This document shows positions 1 through 7,057 of a stretch of DNA of 18,749 nt, piece after piece; position 1 is the first letter of the stretch; each line of letters begins with the position of its first letter. The notes below the pieces were generated by a model. That model saw nothing but the letters and a program-made list of their open reading frames with translations. It was not told the origin of the DNA and did not search any database. This DNA is from Lachnospiraceae bacterium UBA1718 (lineage in GTDB: Bacteria > Bacillota > Clostridia > Lachnospirales > Lachnospiraceae): positions 1-18,749 of the forward strand of contig DCIU01000015.1 in assembly GCA_002317245.1 (NCBI GenBank). Direction: 5' to 3'. The translations under genes were made by a program, and so were the position numbers.

Positions 1-41
1 TGGAGGAAATTGTTATGACAAATTTCACAAAATCTCTATTA

Positions 42-70
42 TTGACATAGTGTTGCTATTTTTGTACTCT
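42..70 (+). promoter_or_regulatory. Predicted sigma-A promoter of the phosphorelay operon
   Basis: The -35 box TTGACA (42-47) is a perfect consensus match. It is followed by a 17-nt spacer and the weaker -10 box TACTCT (65-70), which keeps the key T, A and final T. A start site about 7 nt downstream, near 77, would give a leader of roughly 39 nt. That leader contains the AGGAGA ribosome site at 104-109 but only part of the GGAGGT at 75-80, which supports the ATG at 116 as the start. This is a motif call only. Confidence 0.55.
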
Positions 71-103
71 TAATGGAGGTGAAAATGCTTTTTGACAGAG
101 GGC

Positions 104-109
104 AGGAGA
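104..109 (+). promoter_or_regulatory. Ribosome binding site that decides the start of the HD-GYP gene
   Basis: AGGAGA lies 6 nt before ATG 116. The same hexamer precedes the genes at 11769 (7-nt gap) and 17714 (10-nt gap), so it looks like the standard site in this genome. A TTG at 92 in the same frame would add eight residues but depends on GGAGGT at 75-80, which overlaps the predicted transcription start. Confidence 0.6.
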
Positions 110-115
110 CAAGGT

Positions 116-1735
116 ATGAAGACTAAATTGAAGTCATTATTACTATATGATGGACTGGAATCAAAAGAGATATATGAAAGCGTTGAAGCGGATGTCAGAG
201 AACAGAACGGCAAGAATATAACCCTTTATTCTGGTATTATGTTTTTCGTATTTGCTATATTGTTCACTGTCTCCTTTTTTGTTGAAGACCTCAGTTCCAA
301 CAGAGGACAATATGCAATCTCTTTCATACTTTCACTTTTGATTTTTTGCCTTATGCATTTATACGGCAAGAAGCATATGCGGTTAAATGCTATATTAACC
401 TATGCCTTTACTACAATGATGCTAGGCTTTGCAATCATAATTGGAACGGTTAATGAGCCTAGTGAACCTGCTATAGCTTTCTGTGTTATGATTGCTATTT
501 TTTCCTTCTGGGCCTACGACACTATACTAAGGTCATTAGTCTACAGAATAATAATGATTACCGTCTTTATTATATTTGCCTTTATCTATAAGGACAGAAG
601 CGTTGTGTGGACTGACATTGTTGACATATGCTTCTATGGAACCCTTGGAGTAGTTATTGGTTCCTTTAACCAGAAGGTAAGTACAAGTGCCTACTATCTT
701 AGAAGGAATATGAATAATGAAATAGTTAGGCAGACTGAGCAGTTAGAAGAACTCAACAAGCAGGCTATTTTCTCAATTGTTAATGCAGTTGACCTTAAGG
801 ACAGGTATACTAAGGGCCATTCCAATAGAGTTGCCAATTACAGTGCAGAGATTGCCAAGCGAATGGGTAAGTCGCCTAAAGAACAGAATGAGATATACTT
901 TGCCGGACTTCTTCATGATGTGGGCAAGATAGGAATAGATAATGCCATCATCAATAAGACTTCAAGGCTGACCGATGTGGAATATGAGACCATGAAGCTT
1001 CATCCTAATCTGGGTTATCAGATTGTGAAGAACATTACTTCTAATACGGGAATGGCTGACGGAGCCAAGTGGCATCATGAGAGATATGACGGCAAGGGAT
1101 ATCCTGACAAGCTCTCAGGCAATAGTATTCCGGAGATTGCAAGAATTATTGCTGTTGCAGATGTATATGACTCTATGACATCCAATCGTTCCTACAGGGA
1201 TACTATGGACCAGGCTAAGGTAAGAGAAGAATTCGAGCGATGCAAGGGTAGTCAGTTCGATCCTGAGATTGCTGACATTATGCTGTCAATGATTGATGAT
1301 GATAAGGATTTCAACATGCGACAGCATAACCCTAAGAAGAAGAGCATCCTGGTAATTGATGATGACAGGATGTGCCAGAAGCAGACATCACGAATTGTTG
1401 ACTCTGTGGAGGAGTATACAGCAATTGTTGCTGGCTCTGCCAAAGAGGGTATTAATATTATTATGAATCAGGACATTCAGCTTGTTCTCCTTGACTTAAG
1501 AATGCCAGAGATAGACGGATTCGAAGCATATCAGATGATTAGGAATCTGGGATTTGCAACACCTATTATATTCCTTACAGGTGATAATGACCTTGAGCTT
1601 ATTGAGAAGGCTAGAGGTATTGGAGCTGAGGATTATATTGTTAAGCCTGTGCGTGCCCAGGCAATGTTAGAGATTGTTCATGCAGTTCTTGAGAGAGAAG
1701 AGCAGGAAGCAATGGTTAGAATGGAGTTCCTATAA
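116..1735 (+). CDS. Membrane HD-GYP c-di-GMP phosphodiesterase with C-terminal receiver domain
   Basis: Predicted to hydrolyse cyclic di-GMP at the cytoplasmic membrane, under control of phosphorylation. Numbering is from ATG 116 (539 aa). Residues 1-35 are cytoplasmic; about six hydrophobic segments follow (roughly 36-56, 66-83, 91-111, 118-134, 143-158 and 168-188). The HD-GYP domain (about 220-400) keeps its metal and signature residues: His235, HD at 267-268, His296, HH at 320-321, the GYP motif ending at 330, and Asp349 in VADVYDSM. A CheY-like receiver (about 408-530) carries the acidic pair DD at 415-416, phospho-acceptor Asp460, Thr488 and Lys510. The order is unusual, since the common arrangement puts the receiver in front of HD-GYP. 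The stop overlaps the next start by one base (TAATG), so translation is probably coupled. A TTG start at 92 is possible but less likely. Domain assignment is firm; the input partner is inferred from the operon. Confidence 0.93.
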   Translation: MKTKLKSLLLYDGLESKEIYESVEADVREQNGKNITLYSGIMFFVFAILFTVSFFVEDLSSNRGQYAISFILSLLIFCLMHLYGKKHMRLNAILTYAFTTMMLGFAIIIGTVNEPSEPAIAFCVMIAIFSFWAYDTILRSLVYRIIMITVFIIFAFIYKDRSVVWTDIVDICFYGTLGVVIGSFNQKVSTSAYYLRRNMNNEIVRQTEQLEELNKQAIFSIVNAVDLKDRYTKGHSNRVANYSAEIAKRMGKSPKEQNEIYFAGLLHDVGKIGIDNAIINKTSRLTDVEYETMKLHPNLGYQIVKNITSNTGMADGAKWHHERYDGKGYPDKLSGNSIPEIARIIAVADVYDSMTSNRSYRDTMDQAKVREEFERCKGSQFDPEIADIMLSMIDDDKDFNMRQHNPKKKSILVIDDDRMCQKQTSRIVDSVEEYTAIVAGSAKEGINIIMNQDIQLVLLDLRMPEIDGFEAYQMIRNLGFATPIIFLTGDNDLELIEKARGIGAEDYIVKPVRAQAMLEIVHAVLEREEQEAMVRMEFL

Positions 1736-4700
1736 TGCATACACCAAAGCCTTTTTACAAGGATAAAGCCTTTTGGATTATTAATTCCATAATTGTTATC
1801 GCTTTTCTTATTGTTGTGAGTCTTAATGCCAGACTCATGAGGAATGCAGAGACTGATAAGATGCAGTCTGAGGGTCAGTTAAGACTTAGCAATATTGCAT
1901 CAGAGGTAGAGAACAGTCTGTCCAAGGCAGAGAGCTACGCAGAGAGCTATTCTGCACAGTTAGAGCTCCTTATTGCCAATAATGAGATGACTGATGAGAA
2001 TATCTATGCCTTTATCAGCAGTCAGAATGATATCCTTAATAAGAAGACTGGCGGAACCTGTACAGCGACTTATATAGCCTATAATAGGCGCCTGTATATG
2101 GAGGACTTCGTACCGGACGGGGACTTTAATCTTACTGAACGTGTCTGGTATGTAGGCGCTGAGAAGAATCAGGGGAATATATTTATCACCAATCCATATA
2201 TAGATGCCAATACTGGTAATCTGTGCTATTCCCTGTCCAAGCTCTTAGATGATGACAGGACTATCATTGGTATGGACTTCACCATGGAGGACATCCAGTC
2301 ATACATAGAGGAGATGGACAGCGAGATAGAAGGAATCTCTATGATTATTAACTCTACGGGAATGGTAGTAGGTCATAGTGATGGCAATGCTGTAGGTAAG
2401 AACTACGATGAGCTTGAATACAGGGAGCTTATCGACAAGGTATTCAACCTCTATGGTAATTATTTCGAATATACTATTTCCAATGGAACCAGATATATTG
2501 TCTTCTCGGATAAGACTGCGTCAGGATGGTACTTAATAGTCTGTATTCCAGCTAATTCCATCAAGTCGGGAATCAGCAACAGTGCGCTGGCCATTAATAT
2601 AATCTTTGCCATTTTCTGCATAGGAATGATGATACTCTTCTCCCTGAACTTCAGGAAGAGAGTCCTCTTATCAGACAGGGTAGACAGGCAGGAACGCGTC
2701 GTTGCAGACACATCAGCAGCCTTAAGAAGATCAGCCAATATGATTATCAGTCATGCTGATATTGCTGGGGAGATGTCCAGCGCTGGCGGAAGAGAGTTCA
2801 TAGGGCAGATTCGGGAATCATCAAGAGACCTCCTTAGTAATATTGATAATCTGACGACTTTTGAACAGCTATCCTGCAATATAGAGAAGAACGTGGAGCG
2901 GAAGATCCACAACAGAAGGCTTAGTGATACTGCCCATCACCGTAAGCAGGGTAAGGGAATAGTAACGGTTCTTCTTGTTGCTGCAGTTATCTCCATCTCC
3001 ATTAATACCATTACCCAGGAGAACTATGTAGACATGAAGATGAAGAATGAGTCTGAGGTCTATTTCTCGCAGTTGCAGAGCTGGGTTGATACTAATATAA
3101 CGCTTACCAATGATATGGCACTTCATCTGGGAGCAAGACCGGATCTCTATAAGGACTATGAGAGCGCGGTTAAGTATATTGATAATGTAGTCGGCAATAA
3201 TGATGAGATTTCGGTTGCCTATATAGTTAACCCTAAGTGGGAACATACTGTCATCATGAACAATGGATGGGAGCCAACGGACCCTAGCTGGCATGTTGAA
3301 GAGAGAGACTGGTATATTGATACGGTTCTCTCCGACAAAGGCTTCAGTATCTCTACACCATATAAAGATGAGCAGACAGGCCTGTACTGTGTTACCTTCA
3401 GCCAGATTGTATATAGTGAGGCTGGGGACATAGTTGGAATTGTCGGCGTTGACTTCTACATGGATACACTGATTGATATCCTTGGTAAGAGCTATACTAA
3501 CGATGGATATGCCTTCTTAACTGACTCCAGCTATACAATTCTCAATCATCCTAATGAGAAATACCAGATGAGTTCCACGGATTCAGTCAATGCTGCGGAT
3601 ACCGAGTACAGAACAGCGCTTGTTACAGGCAATATAACAACCTTCGTGGATTATGATGGCAACCAGAAGGTATGCTATGCCCTTAGTGAGTCTAAGTCAG
3701 GCTTCACAGTTATTACTGTTAAGAATTACTGGCTTATATATTCTACATTAATAATCTCTGATCTTATGCTGCTGCTTGTTTTTGCAGCCTGTATCGGACT
3801 TATTCTTGCTATCATGAGATATATCACAGGCTGGCAGGAGCGTCTTAACAAGGAGCTGCAGTTAGCTGCAGACCAGGCCATAGCGGCAGGTAAGGCCAAG
3901 TCGGACTTCCTTGCTAATATGTCTCATGAGATCAGGACACCTATTAATGCAGTGCTTGGAATGAACGAGATGATTCAGAGGGAGAGCAAGGATCCTGTTG
4001 TCCTTAACTATTCTTCTGATATTCAGTCTGCAGGAAGGAACCTATTATCCATTATTAATGATATTCTGGACTTCTCCAAGATTGAATCTGGCAAGATGAC
4101 ATTGGTTCCGGCTGAATATGATGTATCCTCTGTAATTAACGACCTTGTCAATCTGATTGCAGCCCGTGCGGAGAGCAAGAAGCTAGAGCTTATTCTTGAT
4201 ATTGATAAGAGCATACCAGAGACTCTGTTTGGCGATGATGTAAGAATCTGCCAGATTATAACTAATATATTAACTAATGCTGTCAAGTATACTGATAGAG
4301 GTTCGGTAACCCTTACTATCAGACGTGAGAATACAGACATATTGCCTGTTAAGGGCGAGGACATGAACCTGTATGTGGCAGTTAAGGATACAGGACGTGG
4401 TATTAAGGAAGAGGACATCGAGAAGCTCTACTCTACATTCACTAGAATTGATGAGAAGAATACTCGTAATATCGAAGGCACAGGCCTTGGTATCAATATC
4501 ACCTCAAGCCTTCTTAATATGATGGGCAGCGAGCTTAAGGTAGAGAGTGTATATGGTAAGGGATCTGTATTCTACTTCACTCTGGCTCAGAAGGTAATTA
4601 GTGATAAGCCTATTGGAGACTATAAGGAGCGATATAAGAAGGCTAGCAAGTCCGAGGCAGATACTGCCATAGTGAAGACTGCTCCTAGCGCACGAATACT

Positions 4701-5082
4701 TATTGTAGACGATACACCTATGAACCTTAAGGTTGAGGCTAATCTTCTTAAGAGAACCAAGGCTAGCGTTGAGACAGCCAGTGACGGATTATCTGCTCTT
4801 GGAAAAATGGCAGAGACTAAGTATGATATAATTTTCTTAGATCATATGATGCCTGGAATGGATGGTATAGAGACCCTTGCCAAGGCTAAGGAGCAGAATA
4901 TTCTTAAGGATACTCCTATTATTGCCCTTACCGCTAACGCAGTTGGTGGTGCCAGGGAGAGATATCTTGAGGCAGGCTTCGATGATTACCTGTCTAAGCC
5001 GGTTAAGGGCAAGGATATAGAGGCAATGGTCTATAAGTATATTAGTGAAGAGCTTATTGTTGTTGAAGAGGGGAACGAGTAA
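1735..5082 (+). CDS. Dual-Cache hybrid sensor histidine kinase
   Basis: Membrane sensor kinase of 1115 aa that probably reads an extracellular ligand and feeds the HPt protein and HD-GYP receiver of the same operon. Order of parts: TM1 (about 13-32), extracellular dCache-like sensor with the RVWY region (about 35-280), TM2 (284-306), cytoplasmic segment with a degenerate DHp-like stretch (about 320-381), TM3 (408-424), second dCache-like sensor with the WHVEERDWY region (about 428-660), TM4 (666-690), HisKA with phospho-acceptor His731 in SHEIRTP, HATPase with N-box Asn844/Asn848, DTGRG at 885-889 and GTGLG at 915-919, and a receiver with Asp992-Asp993, Asp1036, Thr1066 and Lys1088. All catalytic residues of the second half are present. 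The start ATG overlaps the upstream stop, and its own stop overlaps the HPt start, both as TAATG. Doubling of the sensor half is the odd feature. The ligand is unknown; Cache domains often bind small molecules such as amino acids. Confidence 0.94.
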   Translation: MHTPKPFYKDKAFWIINSIIVIAFLIVVSLNARLMRNAETDKMQSEGQLRLSNIASEVENSLSKAESYAESYSAQLELLIANNEMTDENIYAFISSQNDILNKKTGGTCTATYIAYNRRLYMEDFVPDGDFNLTERVWYVGAEKNQGNIFITNPYIDANTGNLCYSLSKLLDDDRTIIGMDFTMEDIQSYIEEMDSEIEGISMIINSTGMVVGHSDGNAVGKNYDELEYRELIDKVFNLYGNYFEYTISNGTRYIVFSDKTASGWYLIVCIPANSIKSGISNSALAINIIFAIFCIGMMILFSLNFRKRVLLSDRVDRQERVVADTSAALRRSANMIISHADIAGEMSSAGGREFIGQIRESSRDLLSNIDNLTTFEQLSCNIEKNVERKIHNRRLSDTAHHRKQGKGIVTVLLVAAVISISINTITQENYVDMKMKNESEVYFSQLQSWVDTNITLTNDMALHLGARPDLYKDYESAVKYIDNVVGNNDEISVAYIVNPKWEHTVIMNNGWEPTDPSWHVEERDWYIDTVLSDKGFSISTPYKDEQTGLYCVTFSQIVYSEAGDIVGIVGVDFYMDTLIDILGKSYTNDGYAFLTDSSYTILNHPNEKYQMSSTDSVNAADTEYRTALVTGNITTFVDYDGNQKVCYALSESKSGFTVITVKNYWLIYSTLIISDLMLLLVFAACIGLILAIMRYITGWQERLNKELQLAADQAIAAGKAKSDFLANMSHEIRTPINAVLGMNEMIQRESKDPVVLNYSSDIQSAGRNLLSIINDILDFSKIESGKMTLVPAEYDVSSVINDLVNLIAARAESKKLELILDIDKSIPETLFGDDVRICQIITNILTNAVKYTDRGSVTLTIRRENTDILPVKGEDMNLYVAVKDTGRGIKEEDIEKLYSTFTRIDEKNTRNIEGTGLGINITSSLLNMMGSELKVESVYGKGSVFYFTLAQKVISDKPIGDYKERYKKASKSEADTAIVKTAPSARILIVDDTPMNLKVEANLLKRTKASVETASDGLSALGKMAETKYDIIFLDHMMPGMDGIETLAKAKEQNILKDTPIIALTANAVGGARERYLEAGFDDYLSKPVKGKDIEAMVYKYISEELIVVEEGNE
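2692..2880 (+). other. Degenerate DHp (HisKA-like) remnant inside the hybrid kinase
   Basis: Residues about 320-381 of the hybrid kinase sit between TM2 and TM3 and match the spacing of a HisKA domain without the phospho-acceptor. SAALRRSAN (327-335) lines up with SHEIRTPIN of the real H-box, placing Ala328 where the histidine should be. The following IRESSRDLLSNIDNL resembles the second DHp helix of Lachnospiraceae kinases. No ATP-binding domain follows. It reads as the remains of an ancestral first kinase, now perhaps a signalling or dimerisation helix. This is a by-eye alignment. Confidence 0.55.
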
Positions 5083-5441
5083 TGAATGTAAGGGAACTTG
5101 GCAATAAAATTGAAGGATTTGACTATGATATGGGCTTCGCCTACTGTGGCGAGGATGACAGCCTGTTCGAGGAGATGCTAGCCGACTACAGCGAAGAGGG
5201 CAAGGACGTAATTCTTAATGAATTCTTTGATAAGAAGGACTGGAGTGGCTATGGCATAGATGTTCATGCTCTTAAGACAACTTCCAGAATGGTGGGACTC
5301 ATGGCCCTTGGAGATATGTGTGAGGCTCTGCAGAAGGCAGCAGAGAGGGCGGATGAAGCCTTCATTAATGAGAATCATGCAGATATGATAAGAACCTATA
5401 CCCAGTGTGTTGGCATTATTAAGCAGGCACTTTCGGAATAA
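5082..5441 (+). CDS. Stand-alone HPt histidine phosphotransfer protein
   Basis: Cytoplasmic protein of 119 aa, the usual size for a single HPt four-helix bundle. It is predicted to carry phosphate from the receiver of the hybrid kinase (Asp1036) to another receiver, most simply that of the HD-GYP protein two genes upstream. The HPt signature VHALKTTSRMVG holds the phospho-acceptor His62, followed by the typical helix with LGDMCEALQKAAE. The start ATG shares its A with the stop codon of the hybrid kinase (TAATG), so the two are probably translationally coupled and made in step. It is the last gene before a strong intrinsic terminator. Family assignment rests on the HALK motif and helix pattern and is secure. 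The identity of its final partner is inferred from gene order. Confidence 0.9.
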   Translation: MNVRELGNKIEGFDYDMGFAYCGEDDSLFEEMLADYSEEGKDVILNEFFDKKDWSGYGIDVHALKTTSRMVGLMALGDMCEALQKAAERADEAFINENHADMIRTYTQCVGIIKQALSE

Positions 5442-5480
5442 GTTAGAAAACTGAAAAATTAATAAACAGAAATTACGAGC

Positions 5481-5508
5481 AAGGGAGCAAGAAATATGCT
5501 CCCTTTTT
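5481..5508 (+). terminator. Rho-independent terminator after the HPt gene
   Basis: A perfect 9-bp stem (AAGGGAGCA at 5481-5489 pairing with TGCTCCCTT at 5497-5505) closes a 7-nt loop and runs into a T tract ending at 5508. It lies 40 nt after the HPt stop and closes the phosphorelay operon, separating it from the GNAT/UbiB cassette. Confidence 0.9.
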
Positions 5509-5547
5509 CGCTGTCATTCGTATAAATATGATAAAATATATTATATG

Positions 5548-5576
5548 TTGCTTTACAAATGTAGTAATACGATACT
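5548..5576 (+). promoter_or_regulatory. Possible promoter of the GNAT/UbiB cassette
   Basis: The 98-nt gap after the terminator is AT-rich. TTGCTT (5548-5553), a 17-nt spacer and GATACT (5571-5576) form the best-spaced sigma-A-like pair, about 30 nt before the ATG at 5607. An alternative is CTGTCA (5511-5516) with TAAAAT (5532-5537), but its spacer is only 15 nt. A promoter is expected here because of the terminator upstream; the exact boxes are uncertain. Confidence 0.35.
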
Positions 5577-5606
5577 TGTAGACTCTAAATAAGGTTAAGA
5601 CGGAAT

Positions 5607-7016
5607 ATGGAAATTATCAGATTAAGACCAGATCAATACCAGTACTTTAAAAGGCTGGACATAGTATTCATGATGGGAACCCTCTCAGTTGCAGGCGGTT
5701 TTGCCCTGGGAGGAATAATTCATGATGAGGAAAGGAATGTGGACCTTCCTGTAGGACTGCTTCTTGCCAACCAGATTGGCAATACTATTATGGTTCAGTG
5801 GCTCTGTATAGATGAGGACTACAGAGGCCAGGGTCTGGGCTCGGAGATGCTTAATAAGTTGGTTGACCTGGCAGCAGCTTCTGGCATTGATACTATTGGT
5901 GCCTACTTCAGGGATACTGATTCGAGGAAGTTCACCTGCCCTCATGATAAGAAATACTTCAGAGAGTATGGTTTTATTAGGGAAGAGAGCCTGGGTGGCG
6001 AATGGATTGGCGATATTAAGACCATGGTCCGCAATAACGTGAAGGATGAGATCAGACCAGGACTTAAGATGATTAGACTGTCAGACCTTCCACGATTCAG
6101 GATTAAGGAAGCAGTAGACAGGATAATCGCCAGTGAGTCTACAGACTACTTCTACGTGGTTGATAAGAATTACATGGAATATGATGAGAACCTGAGCTTC
6201 CTCCTTACAAAGGATGAAGAACTTGTGGGGGCTATACTCATTAATGGCAATGATAATTTCTTATATCCTATATGCATAATGGCAGAGAACGAGGCTGATG
6301 TGAATGCCCTAATTGATCAGGCGCTCTACAATGCTCAGACTCTGAATGACAGGGACAAGACAGTCTGCATTACCTTAAAGACGGACAAATATCTGGAGAA
6401 GGTAAAGGGAATGATGCCTACGGAGCGTATGAGAAACTTCGCCATGTATGCCAGTGTATCTGACCTGATTATTAGGGACCGGGTAAGGTCCTATGATATA
6501 TTCGCGGAGATCAGCTTAGAGGATATGGAGGAAGAGGATAACAGCCTCCTTAGTAATTATCTGAAGAAGGGTACTGACCAGGTAATCACTGTTAATGAAC
6601 TGGCAGGTATCAACAGACTTAAGGACTTCGAGAGTAGTGCAGTAGTTGAAGACTTAGGACAGATTGATATGAAGGACATGCACAGGATTCTTATTGACTG
6701 CAGATACGGTGATAACTTCAGTCTCTTCGAGGACATTCCCCTTGTGCCTAATCTTGCCTGGTTCGATGAGGATATGTCCTGCTGTATAAGAGTAGATGGT
6801 TCTATAGCCTGCATTCTTCTTGTTACTGTACAGGCTAGCGGAGATATTCTGCCACTTCTCTTATACTCGAGCAGCAAGAAGTACGCTCCACTACTTGTCA
6901 AGCTGATGCTTAGATTCAAGCAGGCAGCAATTCGCAAGTTCCCAGGGGATACCAGGATAATTCTTAGAAGTGTTGATGATAAACACTCTGCCCTGTATAA
7001 GTCAATACTGGGCTAA
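5607..7016 (+). CDS. GNAT-family acetyltransferase with two extra GNAT-like segments (copy 1)
   Basis: Predicted cytoplasmic N-acetyltransferase of 469 aa; the substrate is unknown. Residues about 1-140 form a GNAT domain: strand VQWLCIDE leads into the acetyl-CoA pyrophosphate loop RGQGLG (73-78), followed by helix SEMLNKLVDLA and a closing YFREYGF. This is much longer than a single GNAT (about 150 aa). The middle (about 190-300) and the end (about 385-469) each have a GNAT-like strand-helix-strand pattern, and the end closes with KHSALYKS, like the NxxAxxLYxK helix of GNATs. Neither has an RxxGxG loop, so only the first domain is likely to bind acetyl-CoA. It is paralogous to the gene at 16168 over its whole length. 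The ribosome site is weak (AAGG at 5591-5594). It is the first gene after the terminator and is probably cotranscribed with the giant UbiB-like gene 41 nt downstream. A single-GNAT toxin is unlikely given the length and lack of an antitoxin. Confidence 0.8.
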   Translation: MEIIRLRPDQYQYFKRLDIVFMMGTLSVAGGFALGGIIHDEERNVDLPVGLLLANQIGNTIMVQWLCIDEDYRGQGLGSEMLNKLVDLAAASGIDTIGAYFRDTDSRKFTCPHDKKYFREYGFIREESLGGEWIGDIKTMVRNNVKDEIRPGLKMIRLSDLPRFRIKEAVDRIIASESTDYFYVVDKNYMEYDENLSFLLTKDEELVGAILINGNDNFLYPICIMAENEADVNALIDQALYNAQTLNDRDKTVCITLKTDKYLEKVKGMMPTERMRNFAMYASVSDLIIRDRVRSYDIFAEISLEDMEEEDNSLLSNYLKKGTDQVITVNELAGINRLKDFESSAVVEDLGQIDMKDMHRILIDCRYGDNFSLFEDIPLVPNLAWFDEDMSCCIRVDGSIACILLVTVQASGDILPLLLYSSSKKYAPLLVKLMLRFKQAAIRKFPGDTRIILRSVDDKHSALYKSILG

Positions 7017-7037
7017 TCGTTGCAACCATAGCTAGCT

Positions 7038-7043
7038 TATAAT
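7038..7043 (+). promoter_or_regulatory. Perfect TATAAT just upstream of the first giant UbiB-like gene
   Basis: TATAAT sits 14 nt before the ATG at 7058, and no Shine-Dalgarno sequence is visible in the 41-nt gap. There is no -35 box at normal spacing. If used, transcription would begin around 7050 and give a leader of under 10 nt. It may equally be chance in AT-rich spacer DNA. Confidence 0.2.
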
Positions 7044-7057
7044 AATTGTACTGAAAA

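Noticed and set aside
15..50. An 11-codon ORF (starting MTNF) with TGGAGG at 1-6
   Set aside because: Too short to judge, runs through the -35 box of the next promoter, and upstream context is missing.
92..120. A second TTGACA with TATGAA 17 nt downstream
   Set aside because: It would start transcription beyond the start codon of the HD-GYP gene; the upstream pair at 42-70 fits better.
85..126. A 13-codon ORF from ATG 85 with GGAGGT upstream, overlapping the HD-GYP start
   Set aside because: Its ribosome site overlaps the predicted transcription start and the peptide has no recognisable feature, so a leader peptide is not supported.
4023..4418. Antisense open frames such as those at 4023-4418, 2869-3294 and 11459-11779
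   Set aside because: They mirror the frames of well-supported + strand genes, lack ribosome sites and show no recognisable domain.
5509..5606. A c-di-GMP riboswitch before the cassette
   Set aside because: No GEMM-like conserved core and the gap is short and AT-rich; only promoter-like boxes are visible. The gap at 17581-17713 was checked with the same result.
5607..7016. A GNAT toxin-antitoxin system
   Set aside because: GNAT toxins are short single-domain proteins paired with small ribbon-helix-helix antitoxins; neither feature is present.
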